A stretch of 64,000 bases of DNA from Vreelandella subglaciescola (lineage in GTDB: Bacteria > Pseudomonadota > Gammaproteobacteria > Pseudomonadales > Halomonadaceae): the NCBI RefSeq assembly GCF_900142895.1, contig NZ_LT670847.1, positions 186,001 to 250,000 on the forward strand. Direction: 5' to 3'. This document shows, in pieces, positions 58,260-64,000 of the stretch. The position numbers and the translations under genes were made by a program. Position 1 is the first letter of the stretch; every line of letters begins with the position of its first letter. Under the pieces are notes generated by a model. That model was not told where the DNA came from. It ran no database searches and saw only the letters and a list, made by a program, of their open reading frames with translations.

Positions 58260-58751
58260 ATGACTGTAACGAAAAACCGTGGTTTTACCCTGATCGAGCT
58301 GATGATTGTAGTGGCAATTATTGGGGTGCTGGCCTCTATCGCGATTCCGCAGTACCAGAATTATACTGCGCGGGCGCAGGTGTCTGAAGCACTGAGCGTC
58401 TTGATTGGCGTTAAGGCGAGGCTGGCGGAGGAATACGCGTTTGAGGGCACTTTCGACAATATATCGGAGGACGAAAAGGAAAAAATAGAAGGTCTTGTCA
58501 CCAATACGCGCTATGTGAACGGCGAAGGCATCGAGATATTTCCCAGTGGCGATAACATTGCCATCGGTATAGCGATGCGTGATGACCAAGATGCGTCAGT
58601 TGCCAAAGAAGTGCGCGGTACACGGCTGCGTATCGAAATGTATGCCGCCGGCGGCGCGGTCAAGTGGAAATGCATGCCTGCCAAACAAAAGCCAATGGAC
58701 AAAAAATACCTGCCAGGTAGCTGCCGCGCTGAAGTGAACGATGATTTTTAG
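58260..58751 (+). CDS. Type IV pilin 3 (PilA-like)
   Basis: This 163-residue prepilin has an 8-residue leader (MTVTKNRG) and the same N-terminal helix as the two upstream pilins. The C-terminal cysteine pair is in [20 protein letters not shown]. The globular domain differs from both neighbours, so this is a diverged paralogue and not a recent copy. It is close to pilin 2 and is followed by the tRNA-Pro promoter. Confidence 0.88.
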   Translation: MTVTKNRGFTLIELMIVVAIIGVLASIAIPQYQNYTARAQVSEALSVLIGVKARLAEEYAFEGTFDNISEDEKEKIEGLVTNTRYVNGEGIEIFPSGDNIAIGIAMRDDQDASVAKEVRGTRLRIEMYAAGGAVKWKCMPAKQKPMDKKYLPGSCRAEVNDDF

Positions 58752-58790
58752 CGATGACCTAACCGGCTGAAAAGAAAGCACAAAAAAGGC

Positions 58791-58819
58791 TTTTCATTAG
58801 CGGCGAAAAGCGCTATTAT
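58791..58819 (+). promoter_or_regulatory. Promoter for tRNA-Pro
   Basis: TTTTCA (-35) is followed after 17 bases by TATTAT (-10), 41 bases before the tRNA-Pro 5' end, which fits a leader-bearing tRNA transcript. The -35 box has two mismatches to TTGACA. Confidence 0.5.
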
Positions 58820-58859
58820 ACGCTCCGTCTTAAGGCGCTTTAATGGCCAAAGGCTAAAT

Positions 58860-58936
58860 CGGAGCGTGGCGCAGCTTGGTAGCGCGTTGCAATGGGGTTG
58901 CAAAGGTCGCAGGTTCGAATCCTGTCGCTCCGACCA
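58860..58936 (+). tRNA. tRNA-Pro (anticodon GGG)
   Basis: The 77-base gene begins CGGAGCGTGGCGCAGCTTGG and ends with encoded CCA. Acceptor stem CGGAGCG pairs with CGCTCCG. Anticodon stem TTGCA/TGCAA encloses ATGGGGT, giving anticodon GGG, which reads CCC and CCU. D- and T-arms are intact, including GGTTCGAATCC. It is the left border of an IS-rich region. Confidence 0.97.
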
Positions 58937-58947
58937 AGAATATAAGT

Positions 58948-58987
58948 AAAAACGGCCACTTAGCTAACATGCTAGGTGGCCGTTTTT
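58948..58987 (+). terminator. Terminator of tRNA-Pro
   Basis: AAAAACGGCCACTTAGC pairs with GCTAGGTGGCCGTTTTT around a 6-base loop (one G-T pair) and ends in T residues, 11 bases after the tRNA. Confidence 0.9.
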
Positions 58988-59018
58988 CGTTGTGTTTGGC
59001 TCTAGGGGGCGTTAACAA

Positions 59019-59426
59019 TTAGGCCAGCCATATAACCGCTGACACGAGACAGAGTAGTGACTGGTAGTTTCTTGCCAGTCGCTCATAGCGTGTAGCCAAT
59101 CGCCTGAACTGCTTGATTTTCTGAAAGAACCTCTCTACCAGATTGCGATCTTTGTAGCAGTGCCAGTCTACTTCGATGTGCGCCAAGCGATTCTTTTTCG
59201 GAGGAATCACCGGCTCTGCACCCACGGCCTGAATAAGGTCCCGCAAAGCAGTGGAATCGTATCCCTTGTCGCCCAGCACCGCTTGCGGGGAAAAACCGTC
59301 TAGTAACGCGGGAGCGGCACCATACTCCGATGCCTGGCCCGGTGTAAGAACCAACCGTACCGGGTTACCCAGCGCATCGACCGCGGCATGGATCTTGGTG
59401 CTCAAGCCCCCTCGAGACGTGCCCAT
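59019..59426 (-). CDS. IS5-family transposase, second frame (orfB)
   Basis: This frame encodes the catalytic C-terminal part with the second Asp in LGDKGYDSTALRD and the Glu in RNLVERFFQKIKQFRRLATRYE. The reading frame is open back to the slippery site, and it is normally translated by -1 frameshifting from orfA, so its own ATG (59426) need not be used. No stop interrupts it, so the element may be active. Confidence 0.85.
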   Translation of the reverse strand: MGTSRGGLSTKIHAAVDALGNPVRLVLTPGQASEYGAAPALLDGFSPQAVLGDKGYDSTALRDLIQAVGAEPVIPPKKNRLAHIEVDWHCYKDRNLVERFFQKIKQFRRLATRYERLARNYQSLLCLVSAVIWLA

Positions 59427-59770
59427 GGCTTCCGCGTTCTGAGCGGTTTTTTTGCCGCTCCCTGTTGATGGACCCTGACAATACTGCCATCGATCATCAG
59501 CTGTTCCAGGTCGGGATCATCGGCTAGCGTGTCGAAAATCTGCTGCCATACCCCCTTCTTACACCAGCGGTTATAGCGCATATAGGCAGTATGCCAACGA
59601 CCAAAGGCGTCGGGTAGATCGCGCCAAGGAGCGCCTGTCCGGGCAATCCAGAGAATGGCTTCTACGAATAGCCGATTGTCCTTGGCTGTCACCCCGCGGT
59701 CCGAGGCCTTGCCGTGAAGGAGGGGCTCAATTCGACGCCATTGATCATCACGCAGGAGTAGCCGAGCCAT
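59402..59770 (-). CDS. IS5-family transposase, first frame (orfA)
   Basis: This frame encodes the N-terminal part (DDQWRRIEPLLHGKASDRG... FGRWHTAYMRYNRWCKKGVWQQIF) with the first catalytic Asp in LMIDGSIVRVHQ. It runs into an A7 slippery run (minus strand, 59447-59453) after GCA; a -1 slip there would join it to the second frame, giving one transposase. If no slip occurs it ends with a short alternative tail as a 122-residue product. Confidence 0.88.
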   Translation of the reverse strand: MARLLLRDDQWRRIEPLLHGKASDRGVTAKDNRLFVEAILWIARTGAPWRDLPDAFGRWHTAYMRYNRWCKKGVWQQIFDTLADDPDLEQLMIDGSIVRVHQQGAAKKPLRTRKPWARLEGA

Positions 59771-59837
59771 AGTCTATCCTCAAATCTTTCCATGCTAAAT
59801 CAGTTCAACGCTCATCATCAATTGTTAACGCCCCCTA

Positions 59838-60131
59838 GGTGACAAATAGGTGGCAAGCGTCCGAAGGTGATGCGAGGCCTGTATGGTGCAGCTCCTTCAT
59901 GTCGTACCGGGTGAGCCGCTGGCCGCTCCGCACGGGGAGGGGCTGGACCAAGTTAACTTGCCGGGGCTGCGCCGGCCGACGTATCTGCAGCCAGGCGATA
60001 TTCGTTTCATGGCCAAATGGCTGCGCCACGACGCGGCGCTGGTGGGGCGGGTGCCGCCGAATACGGCATGGATAACCACAAGCTGGAGTGGGGCGATACC
60101 ATCCGCAACCCCTTGCTGCTGGATGCCAGCG
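59838..60131. other. Degenerate sequence between IS element and YhcG pseudogene
   Basis: About 294 bases with fragmentary open frames in both directions and no ribosome-binding site or family I recognise. It probably holds decayed remains of a gene. A 106-residue plus-strand frame beginning at 59883 crosses into the pseudogene and joins unlike sequences, so I do not call it a gene. Confidence 0.45.
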
Positions 60132-60789
60132 GCGGCCTACGGCAAACAGCAGATGCAGCGCCTTTCCGGCGAGCTGACCGACGCCCTTCGGCAAGGGCTT
60201 TGACGTCACCAACCTGCGCAATATGCGTCAGTTTTACGAGGCGTTTCCAAAACGCGAGACAGTGTCTCTCGAATTGAGCTGGTCGCATTATATTCGCCTG
60301 GCACGTATCGAACAGGAGGCCGCGCGGCATTGGTATCAGCAGGAAGCGATCCAGCAGGGGTGGAGCGTCCGTGCACTGGAGCGCCAGATCAGCACGCTAT
60401 ATTACGAACGCCTGCTCAGCAGCCAAGACCGCGACGCCGTGGAGCACGAGGCCGAGCAAAACACCGCGCCGCTGGCCCAACCCAACGCCAGAGACGATGC
60501 CAAAAACTATTTGCGCGACCCCTACGTGCTGGACTTTCTCAACCTGCCGGCGGGGAGCTACCTTGAGGCCGATCTTGAGCGTGCCCTGATCGATAATCTT
60601 CAGGATTTCCTGCTGGAGCTGGGCAAGGGCTTCGCCTTTGTCGGGCGCCAGCAACGCATCCGCACCGAGGATCAGGATTTCTACGTTGACCTGGTGTTCT
60701 ACCATTTCAAGCTCAAGTGCTTTCTGCTGGTGGATCTCAAGCTGGGCAGGCTTACCGAGAGACGCTTTACGAACCATTTTGTATTTTAA
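60132..60789 (+). pseudogene. Broken YhcG/DUF1016-family PDDEXK nuclease gene
   Basis: YhcG-type proteins are DUF1016 nucleases tied to defence or restriction-like loci. Here the N-terminal family segment AAYGKQQMQRLSGELTDA breaks at an extra C near 60184-60186; the correct frame resumes as FGKGFDVTNLRNMRQFYEAFPKRE and continues through RDPYVLDFLNLP, the nuclease core FVGRQQRIRTEDQDFYVDLVFYHFKLKCFLLVDLKLG, and stops after LTERRFTNHFVF. The end is truncated relative to family members, the start lost. The Asp-containing catalytic segment survives, but the gene is unlikely to give active protein. Confidence 0.85.
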
Positions 60790-61133
60790 CTCAGGATCAT
60801 CGTATAACGTACTGACAGATAAAAAACGCTATGTCATAAAAATCAGTCGGTTGAGATAATACCTATTCGCAGACACTTGAATAGTTGTGAAAAAGGTTGC
60901 TATTCCCGTTTTTTTGGAGAGTTATAACCTATTATTTGAGGATGACTATCCAATTGGGGGTGTAGCAATGCGTGCTCCCGTCGTGTTATTGACAGCCAGC
61001 ATCATCTTCCCCTGAATGGCCTTGGCAGGGGATCGTTTATATGCATATCAAGAGGGTAACGTTCGTTCGGAGATGTTATTAGTAGCGCCCTGCCAAGGAG
61101 GGGGCTATGTGAAAAAGCAAAAAAGGCGAGAAA
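60790..61133. other. Non-coding gap with an 11-bp inverted repeat
   Basis: 344 bases with no credible gene. CCTTGGCAGGG at 61020-61030 is the exact inverse of CCCTGCCAAGG at 61088-61098, enclosing 57 bases; these could be ends of a small mobile element or a structured RNA. A 22-base motif near 60830 recurs near 49067. Confidence 0.5.
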
Positions 61134-62235
61134 CCTGAATTCATAGAATAACCGCAGCACTTTGGATCACAGGGTAGAGGCAGGAGGGCCAGCGCCGGTA
61201 CCCTCCCTGCTTTACCGACCAAAGTGAAGCAGAGCATGGCATATCGACAGCTGACCCAAGCACAACGATACCAGATTCACGCCTTCAGGAGCATCCACAT
61301 GAGCCAGCGAAAGATCGCTCGTCGGCTCGGCGTGAACAGCAGCACCATCAGTCGTGAACTGCGGCGTAATACCACCGCTACCGGCTATGAACCCGACACG
61401 GCGCATCGCCTCGGTGACCGTCGGCGTCGGGCCGCCTGGAAATGGACAAAGCGGCTTCCCAGCCTGATGACGGCGGTGGTCGGGCGCCTTCGGGAAGAGT
61501 GGAGTCCGGAGCAGATCAGCGGCTTCATGGCGCCACTGGCGGGTGTTGGCGTCAGCCATCAATGGATCTATTCCTTGATCTGGGACGACAAGGCGCGCGG
61601 AGGCGACTTGTGGCGGCATCTACGCCAACCCAAGCGACGCAGCCGGTGCCGTGTGCAGGCCAAAAGTGCCGGGCTTGGCAAAATCCCCCACCGCGTGGGC
61701 ATCGAGCATCGCCCAAATGAGGTCGATAACCGACTCACCATTGGCCATTGGGAGGGCGACACCGTTCTCAAAGGACATAAGCAATCAGGCCTGGTGACGC
61801 TGGTGGAGCGCCGCAGTGGCTACTTGCTGGCAGCGCGCCTGCCCCAGATAACGGCAGGCTTGACGGCGGCAGCCATGAACCGGCTGCTCAAGCCACGTCG
61901 CGGCGTAGTAAAGAGCATTACGCTGGATAACGGGTCGGAATTTGCCCATCACGAAGCGGTTGCCAAGGCCGTGAGCGCCTCCGTTTACTTCTGTAATGCC
62001 TACTGCTCGGGGCAGCGTGGCACCAACGAAAACACCAACGGTTTGATTCGGCAGTATTTTCCGAAGGGGACTGACTTCCAGAAAGTCACGGATGGCGAGG
62101 TACGACGCGTGGTCAATAAGCTGAATGACCGGCCGAGAAAGCGTCTCGGTTATCGCACTCCGGCACAGGTGTTTCTGGGCGAATACTCAGGCGCACTCAA
62201 TACCGCAGGTGCTGCACTTATTGCTTGAATTCAGG
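61134..62235 (+). mobile_element. IS30-family insertion sequence
   Basis: The element is about 1.1 kb with ~29-base imperfect terminal inverted repeats: CCTGAATTCA at the left end and its complement TGAATTCAGG at the right, followed by matching AATAA and GCAGCAC blocks. One transposase gene lies between. Target duplication is not evident. The right end abuts the antitoxin gene region. Confidence 0.88.
61236..62228 (+). CDS. IS30-family transposase
   Basis: The 330-residue protein has an N-terminal helix-turn-helix (MSQRKIARRLGVNSSTISREL) for end recognition and a DDE core: GHWEGDTV (Asp), ITLDNGSEFAHH (Asp) and GTNENTNGLIRQYFPKGTDF (Glu). The frame is intact. The ATG at 61236 (MAYRQLTQAQR) is preferred over a GTG 12 bases upstream. 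It reads toward the antitoxin gene and ends 7 bases before the right inverted repeat ends. Confidence 0.93.
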   Translation: MAYRQLTQAQRYQIHAFRSIHMSQRKIARRLGVNSSTISRELRRNTTATGYEPDTAHRLGDRRRRAAWKWTKRLPSLMTAVVGRLREEWSPEQISGFMAPLAGVGVSHQWIYSLIWDDKARGGDLWRHLRQPKRRSRCRVQAKSAGLGKIPHRVGIEHRPNEVDNRLTIGHWEGDTVLKGHKQSGLVTLVERRSGYLLAARLPQITAGLTAAAMNRLLKPRRGVVKSITLDNGSEFAHHEAVAKAVSASVYFCNAYCSGQRGTNENTNGLIRQYFPKGTDFQKVTDGEVRRVVNKLNDRPRKRLGYRTPAQVFLGEYSGALNTAGAALIA

Positions 62236-62320
62236 ATCTGTCATCGTGGCGATACGTGCATCGAAGCGGTCTGGATCTGACAGGTGGGTTAGCGCCGTAA
62301 AACAGGATGGGGAGGAGCGC

Positions 62321-62710
62321 ATGCATAAAGAACAGGACATTGAGATTAACTGCACCCGTGCCGGCCCCATGTTGATGAAGCTATTTCGGCACTGGCAAAT
62401 ATCCACTGGCGAACAGCTCAGTTTACTGGGACTGCCCCAGGACGATCGAGCAGCCCTGGCCAAGTATCGCAACGGGCAGCCCATTGCCGACGACAGAGAC
62501 AAAATGGAACGAGTAGGAATGCTCTTGGGTATTCATAAATCTCTTCGCTTGCTGTTCCCACATAACCGCGAGCTGGCCTATGGATGGATGACCCAGCCGA
62601 ATCTGGCATTTCAGGGCGCAACCCCTGTAGAGCTCATCGGCGAGCAAGGTATGGCAGGGCTATCTATGGTGCAGGCTTATCTGGATGTTCAGAAAGCAGG
62701 CAGTGTGTAG
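62321..62710 (+). CDS. Antitoxin of the MbcA/ParS/Xre (DUF2384) family, orphan
   Basis: This 129-residue protein has an Xre-like helical N-terminus (MLMKLFRHWQISTGEQLSLLGL) and the C-terminal toxin-binding domain (LGIHKSLRLLFPHNRELAYGWMTQPNLAFQGATPVELIGEQGMAGLSMVQAYLD). Family members pair with a RES-domain toxin that destroys NAD+. GGGGAGGAG precedes the ATG at 62321. The toxin gene that normally follows is absent; an IS630 fragment lies 45 bases downstream, and an IS30 end lies 86 bases upstream. Confidence 0.88.
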   Translation: MHKEQDIEINCTRAGPMLMKLFRHWQISTGEQLSLLGLPQDDRAALAKYRNGQPIADDRDKMERVGMLLGIHKSLRLLFPHNRELAYGWMTQPNLAFQGATPVELIGEQGMAGLSMVQAYLDVQKAGSV

Positions 62711-62754
62711 CGATATGCCTCAAACAAAGCGCGTAAGGCACCGCGTTGCGATTC

Positions 62755-62889
62755 ATGTCTGTTTACCGACCCGCTTACTCGCCAGAAATTAGCTTGATCG
62801 AGATCTTTTGGCGGCAGGTCAAATACGACTGGCTGCCCCTGGAAGCATATTTATCGTTTGATTGGCTTCGCCGACGTAATCATCTTTGA
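62755..62889 (+). pseudogene. Fragment of an IS630-family transposase C-terminus
   Basis: A 44-codon stretch encodes PAYSPEISLIEIFWRQVKYDWLPLEAYLS, the conserved end of IS630/Tc1-type transposases with the catalytic Glu in LIEIFW. The N-terminal two-thirds of the gene and the element ends are missing, so this is debris. Confidence 0.75.
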
Positions 62890-62942
62890 TAAGCTAAGAT
62901 GCTGAGGAGGCTAACTAACCCTTAGTCGGGCTGGCGGTGTTA

Positions 62943-63799
62943 GGGCGTGTTGACGTTTCATGGCAGGGGTATTGGCAGGATAGGGGCAAGCTCGCAGAAT
63001 AAAGGTTCCTACGCCAACAAACTGCAAGCCTGCCATGCCCCGACAAATGCTCACGGATGAACACTGGTCGAAGCTGAAACCTATCCTGCTTCAACAAGGT
63101 ATTTATGACAAGGCTGACTTGCGTACCACGGTGGAAGGCATCCTGTATCGGATGCGCACCGGCTGCCCGTGGCGGGATCTACCGGAGACGTTTGGCCCCT
63201 GGAATACGGTCTACAAGCGTTTTAACGCCTGGTCAGCGAGTGGAAAGCTGATGAGGATTTTCAACACGCTGGTGGAAGATCCTGATGTCGAGTGGCTGTT
63301 CATTGATGGCTCCTACGTCAAGGCTCATCAGGACAGCACAGGGGCTGCCACGGAAGACGCAGAAGCCATCGGCAAAAGTCGTGCAGGCAATACCAGCAAG
63401 ATCCACTTGACCGTGGATGCTTATGGGTTACCGATTGCCTTCAGGATAACCGGGGGTGAGGTGCACGACAGCACGGAAGCCCAGGCATTGATTGACGACT
63501 TGCCAGCAGGTGATGCGCTGGTGGCTGACAAGGGCTATGACAGTGAACGTATCCGTGAGCAGATCGAGGCCAAAGGCATGGCGGCGGTGATTCCACGCAG
63601 GCGTAACTCGAAAAAAGGAAATGCCAATCTGGACAGGGGGTTATATCGCTACCGGCATCTGGTTGAGAATGCCTTTGCTCGACTGAAACCGTATCGCGCC
63701 ATTGCGACGCGCTACGATAAGCTCAAGCGAAACTACGAAAGCATGGTGGCCTTGGCGTGCTGTTTGTTGTGGCTCCCAATGTGAAACGTCAACAGGCCC
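62943..63799 (+). mobile_element. IS5-family element, second copy type
   Basis: The 857-base element has 18-base inverted ends differing at one position (GGGCGTGTTGACGTTTCA at the left, complement of GGGCCTGTTGACGTTTCA at the right) and TA on both flanks. It carries one intact transposase gene. The ends and protein differ from those of the element at 59005, so it is a distinct IS. Confidence 0.88.
63035..63784 (+). CDS. IS5-family transposase (single frame)
   Basis: The 249-residue protein has the full DDE set: LFIDGSYVKAHQ (Asp), VADKGYDSER (Asp) and RHLVENAFARLKPYRAIATRY (Glu). Unlike the element at 59005, its frame is unbroken and needs no frameshift. The ATG at 63035 is the more complete start; an ATG four codons in is an alternative. 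It reads away from the pilus region toward the right window edge. Confidence 0.93.
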   Translation: MPRQMLTDEHWSKLKPILLQQGIYDKADLRTTVEGILYRMRTGCPWRDLPETFGPWNTVYKRFNAWSASGKLMRIFNTLVEDPDVEWLFIDGSYVKAHQDSTGAATEDAEAIGKSRAGNTSKIHLTVDAYGLPIAFRITGGEVHDSTEAQALIDDLPAGDALVADKGYDSERIREQIEAKGMAAVIPRRRNSKKGNANLDRGLYRYRHLVENAFARLKPYRAIATRYDKLKRNYESMVALACCLLWLPM

Positions 63800-64000
63800 T
63801 AGCTCTTAAAGAGAAAGTAAGCGGCTTGGGACAAGTATCGATGTGCCGTTCCCGATGAGATGAGAACCCTCTTTCTTCAGGGAGAAGGGTAGTCAAACCT
63901 TGGACTACTGTTGGGATGCGGTTGTTACCCTTCCTGTCTTGTTACTGTTTCCGCGGCTGCCTAAGCGCATGCCGTGTGTTAATTATTGTGCATTTATTGC
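63800..64000. other. Non-coding right edge of the window
   Basis: About 200 bases after the IS contain no credible gene, only short, broken frames. The left flank duplicates the TA target; nothing else is identifiable. Confidence 0.4.

Larger units (their letters stand above)
59005..59835 (-). mobile_element. IS5-family element (IS427-like), two-frame transposase
   Basis: The 831-base element has perfect 16-base terminal inverted repeats (GGGGGCGTTAACAATT at the left, its complement at the right) flanked by TA on both sides, as expected for the IS427 group. It encodes a DDE transposase split into two overlapping frames on the minus strand. It sits about 20 bases beyond the tRNA-Pro terminator. 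Confidence 0.9.

Noticed and set aside
59883..60203. 106-codon plus-strand frame (MVQLLHVVPGEPL...)
   Set aside because: Only its last part (AAYGKQQMQRLSGELTDA) matches YhcG; the remainder is of unknown origin and spliced to it by decay, so I treat it as pseudogene plus degenerate flank.

Overview
The window reads as chromosomal DNA of a GC-rich gammaproteobacterium, most likely a halophilic member of the Halomonadaceae (Halomonas-like). This rests on gene content and order (fxsA-groES-groEL, accBC-prmA-dusB-fis-purH, gyrA-serC-pheA-tyrA/aroA-cmk-rpsA, the fused TyrA-AroA, MvaT instead of H-NS) and on acidic proteins; it was read by eye, without a database search.

Layout. 1-3.7 kb: groEL (cut by the window edge), groES with a clear sigma-32 promoter, fxsA, and two unrecognised envelope-type proteins. 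4.0-9.1 kb: tRNA-Leu(UAG), comF, the stress kinase srkA, an exported cysteine-containing protein, folE and gabD. 9.1-15.0 kb: an accBC-prmA-dusB-fis-purH run on the minus strand. 15.5-24.5 kb: dsbD, ppa, a PP2C/kinase-like protein whose two catalytic sites both look ruined, a REP-like repeat, a PPi-type phosphofructokinase, rnt, argG and a HlyU-like gene. 24.6-30.0 kb: a four-gene minus-strand signalling operon: single-receiver response regulator, membrane/PAS-like protein ending in a DnaQ-type exonuclease, a 79-residue membrane protein, and a histidine kinase fused to a sodium:solute symporter domain. 30.2-36.4 kb: nth, an rnfB/rsxB-like ferredoxin, metG, a small unknown, an acyltransferase and rdgC. 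36.6-47.1 kb: a 13-bp tandem repeat before a thioesterase gene, then gyrA and a tight aromatic amino-acid cluster into cmk and rpsA.

From 47.1 kb the character changes. An IS1380-type element sits directly after rpsA, where ihfB is often found, followed by mvaT, an AraC/GyrI-like regulator, an unknown small gene and a Tus-like replication-terminator protein. A type IV pilus block follows: yacG, coaE, pilD, pilC and pilB on minus, then three tandem pilin genes on plus sharing one N-terminus. The pilins end at tRNA-Pro(GGG). Beyond it lies a mobile-element landing zone: two IS5-family elements with TA duplications, an IS30 element with ~29-bp ends, a frameshifted and truncated YhcG-type nuclease gene, an orphan MbcA/ParS/Xre antitoxin and an IS630 fragment.

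Functionally, most of the window is housekeeping: protein folding, folate, purine, fatty-acid, arginine and aromatic synthesis, tRNA modification and charging, DNA topology and repair. The least conventional parts are the sensor-kinase/exonuclease operon, the double pseudoenzyme, the Tus homologue outside the enterics and the tRNA-Pro-flanking pilin/IS region. I found no CRISPR array, prophage or integrase. Many long open frames are antisense shadows produced by high GC and were left out.
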